Positions 48,619 to 59,145 of a DNA stretch of 64,000 bases are shown here, in pieces (within the stretch, counting starts at the first letter, position 1; each line of letters begins with the position of its first letter). The stretch spans positions 124,001 to 188,000 of the forward strand of contig JARVKI010000083.1 of assembly GCA_036674765.1 (NCBI GenBank), read 5' to 3'. This stretch comes from Seiridium cupressi (Eukaryota > Ascomycota > Sordariomycetes > Amphisphaeriales > Sporocadaceae). The notes below the pieces were generated by a model. The model ran no database searches. It worked only from the letters and a program-made list of their open reading frames with translations, and was not told where the DNA came from. The position numbers were made by a program, and so were the translations under genes.

Positions 48619-49134
48619 CGTTACCAATAGACACAGTCAGATTGGGACGAGGACGAAGATGGAGGCAGGTGCTCGTGCGTTCGGACGGAGATATCGATCT
48701 GGCGTGGGAGATTTGAGGCAGGTGTTCGTGTGTCCGAATAAAAATACTGAGATGATGTGGTGGATTGAGGAGAGTGTACAGATGATGCCTTCTCGTGATG
48801 ATTGTAACTAGAGTGATGGTTATGGAAGTGGGAAGACTTCTGGAGCTTTGTTCGTAAGTCTGGGTGGCTTATTTGTGAATCTAATACAAGACTGGTGCTC
48901 CTGCCAAAACAACACAACCCTCACTTTCCTCTTACGTTCATTGCTCGAGACATTCCTGCGTAATATTGGTGATAAAAAGAACCATCTACTGATTGTTCAA
49001 GCAGATCAATCAATAAATGTAACCCACTTTTCACCACCACGATAACGAAGACAACTACCACAACTACCACCACTTTGTCCCTCTTCCTCTCGATCGGATA
49101 TCCAAGGCTCCTTGACTCTCTAGCACCAAGTCAT
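48619..49134. other. Divergent promoter shared by BTB paralogs 1 and 2
   Basis: 516 bp between two start codons that face away from each other. Both promoters must lie here. The minus frame at 48621-48917 shows no link to exon 1 of paralog 1 and is rejected. Confidence 0.6.
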
Positions 49135-50390
49135 ATGGACGACATGTCTCTTAGAAATATCTGTTGTGTCTGCAAGGGCTGTATCACGGATCCCAAAGAG
49201 TGCGAGCTTCAACAGCAACTGACTGAACATGCGGTGGCCTTGGAAATATTGTGAGTGTGTTTTGCAGAATTATGCTTACTTTTTCGAGTATTTTCTTGCT
49301 TTTAGTCTTAAATCTTTCAGGATTATTAACATTTATCAGTCTTCCACCACCAAGCATCGTAAAGGTACATCTCTACGATGAGAGTTCGCAGAGCAGTAAA
49401 CTAATCATGTCATGCCACTTGACTCTCCTCATGTACCATTCACGGGTCGTCGAACGCGAAGTACAGAGACAGTTGTTGGCTAGGAACATAATCCGAACAC
49501 TAACTTTTCGAGACCTCGCCATTCGACACAATGACCTCAAAAGGCTTCTTAATTGGTGTTATGCTGGCCAGTTACGAGAACCCGTCATTTTCCTCGGCGA
49601 CAATTTGGAACGATTGTGGAATCTCGCCACGGATTTAGAAATGCCTTCGTTCGCCAATTATTGCATGACTAGCATCATGACAAAGTATGCCTACCACTTC
49701 AAAGAGGACATCCGTGACTTCTGCGGACCAGACGCGAAATTACCTGAACATGATGGTTATCTACATGACGGCCCTCTGTATGTGTTCCAGAATAACAGAA
49801 GCATTGCACGCCGCGGCAAGCTTTTGTACTTCATGGAGACACTTCTTCAACATCGAGGTCCATTGAACAAACTGCACGAAACATCCTCCAGCAATAAGCA
49901 ATGGGAAATGAAACACGAACTCAACTGGTACAAAGCCTTCCGAGAAGTTCCCATCTTCGAGCACTGGGTTCTGTCTCGCCCAAAACTCAACATCGCCAAA
50001 TGGTGGCTCAATACGAGGCAAGACTGGATGATCAAGATCCCAGTAAAGCCTTTGGCATCCTGTGACCTGGTTGGTTTATTTGATTAGCCTTCAAGTTTCG
50101 AGAGCGTCAAATGCCATCCCAATATTCAGCAAATAGACGTTTGCCGCAAACTCAGGGAGAAGGAGGACGATGCGCCCGACAAGAACTACACGGTGGACTT
50201 CGACCCGAAGAAATGCATGGCCACGAAAGAGTTTGAGAAGTTCGAAGAGAGTCTCCGATTAGCTCACAAGTCCATAGAGACTAGCATGAGAGATATCCAG
50301 TCGCAACAAGGATCTCGAAAACGAGCTCGAGAATCGGAGGAGAACGAAGCATCATCCGAAGTTGTTAAGCGTCGATCCAAGCAACAGTAG
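49135..50390 (+). CDS. BTB/POZ-like protein, paralog 2
   Basis: Three exons: 49135-49250 (116 nt), 49340-50042 and 50088-50390; product 373 aa. Exon 1 carries ICCVCKGCITDPKEC then LQQQLTEH, matching the Cys-rich leader of the other two. The best acceptor is TTATCAG at 49339, after an ATTAAC branch; using the nearer AG at 49320 would shift the frame and meet a stop. BTB-like core: IMSCHLTLLMYHSRVVEREVQ, LLNWCYAGQL, NLERLWNLATDLEMPSFANYC. The second intron (GTAAAG...TTAG, 45 nt) leads to a tail with basic sequence (SRKRARESEEN, VVKRRSKQQ) suggesting nuclear localisation. Without that splice the protein would stop at 50087. Function is unknown; a cullin-3 adaptor role is only a hypothesis. Confidence 0.8.
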
Positions 50391-51356
50391 CTGCGAGGGC
50401 ATCGGAAGCACGTCAAATCGGGACGCTGTGCGATGTGCTTTACCATTGCGAGACGCGAATACCCTAGTCAGAGCGACTTGAATGCGACTGTCTTAATTGC
50501 TCACAACATATTAGTAGCTGCGATAGTTTCCATAGATGCAAGGTTATATACTTTCATAAGGTGACCACTTTCGACCATCCGGTCAATCAATCTCTCTGCC
50601 TGCCGAGTATCGCATACTGAAGTTGAATACCAATTGGCGTAGTTGGCCGATTCCAACTTCCCCAACACAGTGCCTTCAGGGATATTCAACCCAATTTTTT
50701 GAAGACCACCAGTTCAAGCCGGGAACACTCCAAACTTTTTTTTTTCATTCTCTTTCTCTTTGCGTGACGTCTTTGGCCGCCATGTTTATAACAGAAATCC
50801 CGTTCTGGAATGTTTTCGTTCTTATTTACATTGATTTTCCAAGATGTCTACTTGGTTTCAATCGGACGGACATCACTCACCCGTTTGGTGTCCGCTCGGG
50901 GGTGATGTCCAAGGAGACAGGTCCATGACTCTGATATTGATTGACTCTGACTGGTGTTTGCCTGCTTAAATCGTCAGCGCCATATTCAGATAGGACCATT
51001 CCTCAGGGTCACCAAGACTATCAACCCTCATTTTTTTATCTGGATTATTCCTTGTCTTGAGTCAATCACAATCACACTCCGGAATACTGAATGACGGCTA
51101 TTGGTTTTAATATCTGATTCTAAAGATATCCAGCCAACTCATTACTCACTCCGTCTAATCCCCCTCGCCCTCTAAGTGAGTCCCATCAGTCGCAACCTCC
51201 TTCCATTATTTTCACGAGACAGGTTTCTCCGATCCATCCTTTGCCTTGCATTTCACAACACCATCTTCTTCGGTCACAGAATCCAACACCAACTCGGGGA
51301 GCGAAAGCATACCAATTGTCACCTAGATTATCAACACAAATCGCGACAAGGCAAAT
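50391..51356. other. Intergenic region between BTB paralogs 2 and 3
   Basis: 966 bp with a T10 run near 50737 and no supportable gene. It holds the promoter of paralog 3; the last 100 bp before the ATG are rich in C and T. Confidence 0.55.
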
Positions 51357-52845
51357 ATGAATCGACTTGATTTTAACAAGTACTGCGTATGCAGCGCCTG
51401 CCGCGGCAAGGGCGGCACCTGCGAGTCTCTCAAAGCTTACGATGAGCATGTCAAGACAGTTGGCAGCCTGTAAGTGTTCAGCGCCCTTTCCCTTGACGAT
51501 TGGCAACAGTAACATTCAAAATAGGATTCTCCATGACTCCCAGAGCGTCGCACTGAGGATCTCAGAATGGAGTACAGGTGTTTCTACGGAGCTGAGCTGC
51601 CCTTTGATCCTCATCGCGTACTTCTCACGAGTCATCGATCGCGAGGTTCAGAAGCAGCTAGCCCAGAAGAAAACCATAGCGATCCTCAAGTTCCGCGATG
51701 AGAAGCTTTTTGGCGACGACTTCAAGAAGATGATTACGTGGTGCTACACCGGACAGATTCAGAGCCATAGTCCCGTCAACATCTACAATGGCAACATCCT
51801 CGAGCGCCTGTGGAATCTGGCGGCCGATCTCGAGATGCCCGAGTTTGCCAACTACTGCATGCGGGGCCTCATGAGCAAGTACACTCACGACGTTTCAGTC
51901 GGGGGTGTATTAGGCGACTTCCTGGGCAACGCGGCACCCTATCAGTACTACGGTCTTCTGCATGTGCAACGGCAGAACTCGACCGGCCTCTACAGAAGCG
52001 AAGGTTCCCACAGAGGCAGGCTCTTCTGCTTCATGCAGCGACTGCTCGAGAACCATCCACCGATGAGCAGCGACGTAATGGCACAGGTCAAGGAACGCGT
52101 GATATACGAGCACAGTTGGTACAAAGCCATGATAGACGATCACGCTTTCAGTCTATGGATTAAAGACCTGGCCACTCGATCTCCTGAACATGTGGAGGAT
52201 TGGTGGGTCAATCTATGGAACGACTTCATGGTCCGCACTGATGACTCGGACGCGGTGACATGGATCTCGCTCTGCTGGGACAAGCCTGATCGTCTGCTTA
52301 ACGATTTGGCGCCTACCACAGTGATACGACGGCTGAGAGAATGGCCTGACTGCAGGGTCGGTGACATTCGGCCCTTCGATTGCGAAGTACCTGGACTTCT
52401 CAGAGATATGGAACATATGGCGAGAGGCTACGATGAGCTCTGTGAGCGCGCGAGCGATCCGGTGAACCGAGCCGTGGAGTGGGAGAAGTGGCGAAAGCGC
52501 CAGCAGCGAAATGACAAAGTATGGGAGGAGAAAGTGCGGACAGGACAGAAGCGCAGCTACGATGAAGCGCTTGGGGAGTCTGACGAAGATGACAGCGACA
52601 GCAGCGAGGTTACTGTGCTTAAGCATGGAAGAGACGCAAGCGATTCCTTGCTAGCCGACCCGGAAGACGATGAGTTACTGAACTCAGTGGCTTCGGGCAG
52701 CCGCCACAGCCCGATCGATCTTTCTCCATCACCTTATTTTCAGTTTGACCGAGATACTTCCCCGTCCGCACACGACACGGCGGATTCGGACGATGCGTTG
52801 TTCACGAGCGACTCCTGGGGTTCTGCTTCTGTCAAGTCTGAATAG
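51357..52845 (+). CDS. BTB/POZ-like protein, paralog 3 (longest)
   Basis: Two exons, 51357-51469 (113 nt) and 51525-52845, joined by a 55-nt intron in phase 2 at the same place as in the paralogs; product 477 aa. Exon 1 reads MNRLDFNKYCVCSACRGKGG, then TCESLKAYDEH. BTB-like core: ELSCPLILIAYFSRVIDREVQ, MITWCYTGQI, ILERLWNLAADLEMPEFANYC. A Trp-rich middle (YEHSWYKAM, WWVNLWNDFM, LREWPDC) resembles paralogs 1 and 2. A C-terminal acidic/Ser extension (LGESDEDDSDSSEVTVLKHG to the end) is unique to this copy. A basic patch (WRKRQQRNDK) precedes it. In-frame reading shows no further intron. Confidence 0.83.
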
Positions 52846-53333
52846 GCCGTGTCGCTAGGCAAGACAGGTGCGCGAACAATCAGGAGAGTATAACGGAGTT
52901 CATTGGGATACATAGATCAGCAAGTCATTGGGGCGGGCTGGTTCGATTATTTGATTCTGTTGGGTCACACTCGGTGAGGTCGAGACAACCGACAGCTGTA
53001 TCTACGCAATTTCTAGACTGCTTGCGAACCAGCCAGTGATAGCATACACTACCAAATTGAATCAAGCATAGCGCAATCACTCACCTACATACGCATTCGT
53101 ATCATAGCTGTAATTGCTAGCATAGGTTCTAGGCACCTAGGATCATATACGACTCGTACCCAGGCTTGAGCAGATTCAAGGTCGCGGAAGAGGCTCGTGA
53201 TCCTCAATATGTGCGGTATCATGACTCTCAAATGACATTAGTCTATGATAGCATCCCGATTCCCTGAATGCATCGCCATATAGTACACACGCACAACGCC
53301 TAGCCCAATCCTTGCCCTCGCACGGATGGCACT
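52846..53333. other. Convergent intergenic region
   Basis: 488 bp between the stop of BTB paralog 3 and the stop of the proteasome gene. I see nothing beyond 3' UTR sequence. Confidence 0.6.
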
Positions 53334-54334
53334 TTACTCCTCCATCTTGTCGTCATCTTTCTTGTCATCCTCGTCATCGTCACCCTCGAGAGCCTTCTTT
53401 GCTAACCTCTCGGCCTCCTCCTTGAGCTCCTTCGGCACCTCCTCATGCCGACCCTTGGTGGGCCCGTCAACGGAGCTGATCCAAGTCATCTCCAACTCAA
53501 ACTCCTTGTCCTTGTTGTCTTGCTGTGCAACGTAGATGATCCGCGCAGCCTCCTTCACGGCCTCCTTGAGCTCCAGCGTGCCCGCCGCCAGATCCAGCTT
53601 CTCGAGCTCTGCCTTGGCTGCTTGACGACCCTTGCCCGTCGCTGCGCCATAGTAACCCCAGTACAGACCACTCGGCTCGATCATGTAAAGACCTGGCCCA
53701 CCGTGCTTGCCTTCCACCTTGCCTCCGGCGCCAACTGAGGGACCGCTGCCGACTTCGCCGTCTACGGGTTGCTCAAGCTCCGAGTCGAATCCACCTACGA
53801 TGGCTGTGATACCAAACGGTCGCACTGACTGGTACAGTGTGTAGGCTTGTAAGTAACCGCCCATGCGCGAGGCGAGATCGGATGTCGAGATTGGGGTCTT
53901 GAAGGTGTCGCGCCACGAGCGAGCCTCATCTCGGGCCCGATCTACAAAGTGTCGGCCATCAGGGATCATGCCAGAGTAGACCTAGGAATTGCGACGTTAG
54001 TCCTCTGTCAATCAGAAGGGCACTTTGGCAGATGAAACTTACAACTCCCAAATGCTTGTCCACTGTAGCGATCCTCTTGTTGGAGCCGGGCTTCAATAGC
54101 TTGGATGTGATGACTTTCTCGACTGCCAAAACCACGCCATTCTTGGCTCGGATGCCAATGGATGTGCCGCCGTTCTCTACTGCCTTGACTGCATATTCGA
54201 CCTGGAAGTTCCGGCCATCGGGCGAGAAGATGGAATTGGCAAGATCGTAACCGGTTCCTATCGACGTCTATGGGGTTGCGAGGTTAGTTCAGAAGCTCGC
54301 GAACAGCTAGATACACAGGGATCGTGCGTACCAT
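53334..54334 (-). CDS. pre10: 20S proteasome subunit alpha7 (PRE10/PSMA3 type)
   Basis: Three exons: 54334-54332, 54267-54043 and 53981-53334; product 291 aa. Coding exon 1 contains only the ATG; a GTACGC donor follows directly and the second exon opens [18 protein letters not shown], the alpha-subunit signature, continuing [14 protein letters not shown]. Later landmarks are [49 protein letters not shown] and [16 protein letters not shown]. Compared with yeast Pre10 there is a Gly/Glu-rich insertion of about 25 residues before LYMIEPSG, and an acidic C-terminal tail ([17 protein letters not shown]). It forms part of the outer ring that gates substrate entry. Length is normal. Confidence 0.95.
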
Positions 54335-57300
54335 TGTGACTGTTTGTGATACGAGATGTCTAATTTGGAATTGTATGGGTGTCGAATCGGGGGGATAGTA
54401 AGGTGTTCGGGAGCTGGGAAGGCTGGCGGGCTTGTTTGACGTTTGGAAGCTTCAGGCAACATGAGCTGCGCGTTGCTAGCTCCCACGCCTGGTGAGGTGA
54501 GGTCAGCTAAGCTTGTTCCGTGCGCGAGGCTGCGCTGGAGCGAGCCCAGCCACACGTGGCGTAGACCCACCTAGTTCGGGTATTTGCTAGCCTGAGGCGG
54601 ATAGGATTCAGTGCTGCACTTCACAGCATGTCAACGATTTCAGCAACAACTCCTGAACCAATGTACAAAGAAACTTGCGCTTGCATGTTTCGTGGTGTAT
54701 TACTTACGTCTTTGTGGTGCAACAAGTATGTCCTGTTCCTATCGAACTCCATTGCCAAGACTTTGATACGCGGAAATCTCTCCATCGTATGCCCTCCTTC
54801 CGCCAGAGCCCGGCGGCTTGCATATGTTGCCTACTGTATGGCCTCAAACAACCTGTGTTACTTATCGTGCTTCGCTCCCAAGGCAATTGACTTGATCTTT
54901 CGGTCTACGATGATAGATCTTCAGATCGCCAACGACAAGCCTCTTTGCCACAACCAATAGGTCCGTATCGCCCTTGAAATGCCCCTTCCATGAATACCCC
55001 CAGCAGTATTTCATCTTTGTTATCAGCACATATCACTGTATCGCGACTTTTCATCATGACAAGGTAAACGATTGAACCCCATTCACACGACGTGAGATCT
55101 TTCACCCCGCAGTGGATGCTTCCTGCAGTATACACTTGTCGTCGGATATCGTGTTCAGATCTTACAACGGTCAGGGGATGGGCCGGCACAGAGCTTGACG
55201 AATGGATCACCCCGAACTGTGGAATTTTTTCCCGGTAATTGTGGGATCAAGCGTCGTTAACTACAATACGACGGATGCGGCCAACAAATAGTTCAAGCAT
55301 CTTCCTGACCCACTGAGTGGTGAGGCTCGGACTAATAAGGACCCACAATGGCTAGTCACGCTCCTATGTGTTGTCTTCGCATCTCTAGTCGTCGCCTATG
55401 CGAACTGGGTCGCTCAGGGTAGACTACAAGTTCCCGCAAGGTGAAGTGGCATGTTCAAGGTTGATATGGTACACATGTCTTGCTTTAGCGCTGCGTGATG
55501 CACATGTAGAATATACCGCAACGGGCCCGGATCAGTTGTGTCAATAAACTACACAGACATCAAGATGCGGAAGTGGCCGAGCCAAGCCGTCCTGCCTCCG
55601 TCGTGTCATAGCATGTCTTCTAGGACGGTCGGCTAGTCTCTGGATTCTCTCCGGCAGGGTCACTGCCTGTGTATATGTTGATATTCTAATGATGACAGAG
55701 CCAATTGATAGTGAAAATGCCATACCCCGATGTTGGCTGTGTTGGGATAGAGGAATCTGTCTCGCATAAAAGATATTCATGAGTAAGAGATTGGTCTATA
55801 GAAAGTGTCAGCCTTTGAAATCGATGTTGACCTGGAATTTGAATTGTTCAATTGTTTCATGGCTGCTGCGAAGCCACCTCCGGCGGTCGTATCCAAGACT
55901 TGTGCTACCGTTTGCGTAGGTTGAGTCATCGCCACGATGAAACGACCTCTTCTGACGACCGCCCTGGGTATGTATCGACGTAAAGATTGCCTTTGTGCTA
56001 TATACAGCATCAACCTGGAACGGGGTATTGGGTCCCAAAAGATGAGGACTATCCAGAGTGGTAACACAGATGATTTCTCTTGATGGACCCATTCCGAGAG
56101 TCCAAGACGCTCCTATGACAAGGTATGTACGGACCTGCACTCAGCAAGATGTAGGCAACAGCTTGTATTTCCGCGGCGCTGACAGTCAAGGTCCAATTGG
56201 TATACATCCAGTATGTATACATTTCTAATACGGAGGCCTTCGGATTGCCCGGTTCTTAAAACCAAGATCCAGTCTGTTTGGCAATCAAGTTACACCGCTC
56301 GGAGCTCTGTCAGGAGTTTATATAATCCTCTTCAAATCGAGCATAAGAATCAATGGTCTAATAATCATTGAGCTCATGTCCATTTTGCCAGCTACCTAGA
56401 CACAGACAGCTATGATGGATGGGGATTTACTTGACGACCGGTCTCGTTGCGACACAATGTCTGGGGCTTGCTGCTAGATATTGTTTTAGGAGCACGACGT
56501 GGATTTGAAATGTATTGCAATGTCTAACTAGTGGATGACTACCAAATCTCTGTGATCCAGACCAGAGCCTGTTTCTACAAGCTGATACTGAAATTTCTAC
56601 TTGGCATGTCGACCTACGGTTCAAAGACTGAATTTCATTTACGAACGAGAAAATTTCGTCCGCCTTCTCCAAGGTCCTTCCAAAGCTGCCGCCAGGCATT
56701 GGGGGCCGAAGGGTACTCTGGCAATTCCTGGAGGTCATATACATGGGGGCAAAAATCAGGTCTAAAGGCATTGCGTACTCTGAGAGCCTGACGGAAAGCC
56801 TTGTGTAAGAAAAACATGAATTCTGGCCACATTGCTTAAGCGAGTTCCATTGCTGGCTGCCTGGCAGAACTCTGTTCAGGCTGATTTCATTTGGACATAC
56901 TTTCTTGGCAATACCAGACGTCGCTAACTAATAAAAAAAAAGTTTATTGTAATCAATTCCGTAGAAATGGAACTGTCAGATTGTTGTGCCAGTTGTGCCA
57001 CATTTGAAAATTTGACGACCACGAAGTCTCCTTTCCAGATATGATCTCGCTACGGGCAATAAAATATCTCACATATCAAGCAACAAAGTCCTTCAAAACG
57101 TTATGTCCTGTTATTTTTGACAACCACGCTCGAGATTCAATTATCGTAATGTTGCGCTGTACATGTAACCAGCTGATTCTAGAACAAAACTGGCGAGCTA
57201 AGCTGTTCCACCTTGAGACCTATGACCTGGCAACGACAACATAGAGGGATTTCGCCTACATCTATATGACCGAGGCCTATGCGAGTAAAACAGCCACCTT

Positions 57301-59145
57301 GCACGCCTCACGCCGATCATTGCTCGGCTAAGGCGCAGCGGAACCCACTCCCCCAGACATGTCAGAGACTATTGATCGTACTGGAGTATGCATTTACGAT
57401 GGCGGTGATGCGCCAAGAATGCCACTACGAGGTACGTACACAAGTAGGTAATCCCCAGGAATGGGAGTCGCCGGACTACGGTTGGATTTAGTGCCTCCTG
57501 CACCTGGTCAGATACGGCGAGTCTAGCCACACGTCCCAGCAAATCAACGCCTGGAAAAGCCCCTATTTGTTGTGAAAAAGGCCACCGCCATGTCCATTTG
57601 TCTCAGCTTTTGGGGCTCAGAAACGAGAAATCCCGTAATCCGCGATCGAGTGATTCATGCCTTCCCCACGTTGATGCTTTGCCGGCCGAAATATTGCAGT
57701 AAGAAGGACCCTGTTGGTCATTTCGTGCGTCCAGCATAACAAGAGTCATCCCAGACCAAAGTGAACAGTATGAACTGCAGGTAAGAATCAAAAAAGCAAT
57801 TCAATGCAGCACGCGCGTTCATGGTAATTCGCACTGCCTGATACATGGTCGTCAGGCGACGTAGTATCGGTACTGGAACCCAGTTTTGGGAACCGCTGAC
57901 GAAGATCAGCAATAGACCTTACTCTTCTTTACAGTCGCAGTCAGGCCGATAGGCTCAAAGCCAGTATCTGTGCGACGGTTTGTCAATGTAGCATCTCTCT
58001 CGTCCAGTCGCTGTGTGTGACTGTGCTCTCATCAGCTGATGGAGTTGCCCGTCACCACACTCAGCCTTCATTGGGCTCCAGAGCGAGTGTCGCCCATTCC
58101 GATACCTTACGCCGAGGGAGAATGCACCCATCACCTCAAGGTCAAGTCTGGCCTAGGCGGTTATTGCAAATTCGTACCTTACATGGACGCCGCCCACGTT
58201 CCGGACCCACGGGGTTGCCATGCTCTACAGCACCATTTCGTGCAGAAGATATCGCGATGTCTATCAGACGGGAGGAATTGGGGCATATCATTAGTGATGG
58301 GCCGCACAATTTACATATTCGGGATGTGTTGTTTGTGGCTGCCCATAGACGTGTATAAAAAGGGAAGGTTGCGCGGGCCAATCACACACAAGAAAAAAGG
58401 GGACGAGCCAGGATCAGACGGCGAACGTCGTCATTAGGCTTCAAAGAGCAAGCGCAATTCCTGTCGCCGACCCACTCGTGGGAGTATTAATGGACGGAAT
58501 AGACAAATTTCGTGATGACTTGGCAGAGAGTGGCGAATCATGTTTGCGGTGCGGCCAATCAGAGACATTGGGCGAAATTGGGTCTCGATGCCCAACGTGG
58601 CATGCCGCACAAACCCTAGCCAACCGGATGGGATACTGCACGCAGGGCAACCGGCCATACGGGGAACCTCACTCTGAGTCCAGTCTTAGGCGCCCTTCTT
58701 TATAGTGATTGGGAGCCCCGTCGACGGTGAGTCACGCGCAGCGGGCTGCAGACGACATGGTTAGCATTGCCCCATGAGCGAGACCCGCTGCTGCTCCCGT
58801 TGCAGCATGCAAGCTTCCATGGGCCTCGCTGGAACCTGTCATATTTGATCATGCTGGCCCTTCCTTCGCCTTTTTGCATTCCAGCCACATACCGTGACCC
58901 CGTCGATCCTCTCCTACTTGCTCTCTCATCTCAACAGCTGACGTCTCGCCAACAAAACTGATTGATCCGCTTACCTTCACCGGCCCATTGCAATCTATAT
59001 CCTAACGAAATGATCAACTACGACAACCTGCAACTCTTCATTCGCACAACTACACCATTGGCTCCGGCATCACAGACCCAAACACCACACCTCGAGATCA
59101 ACAAGACAATCCAGAAGATCACTGACGACACATAAAGCCACCACA
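54335..59145. other. Gene-poor 4.8-kb region
   Basis: Between the proteasome gene promoter (left end) and the coiled-coil gene promoter (right end) I support no gene. Minus-strand frames at 55808-56140 and 56635-56832 have fairly protein-like composition but are short and stop-bounded and match no family I know. They could be relics. A short A-run lies near 56935. Frames at 54628-54960 and 58039-58437 are chance-like. Confidence 0.55.

Noticed and set aside
58039..58437. 132-codon plus frame
   Set aside because: Two overlapping frames of similar length, no motif and no conserved start context.
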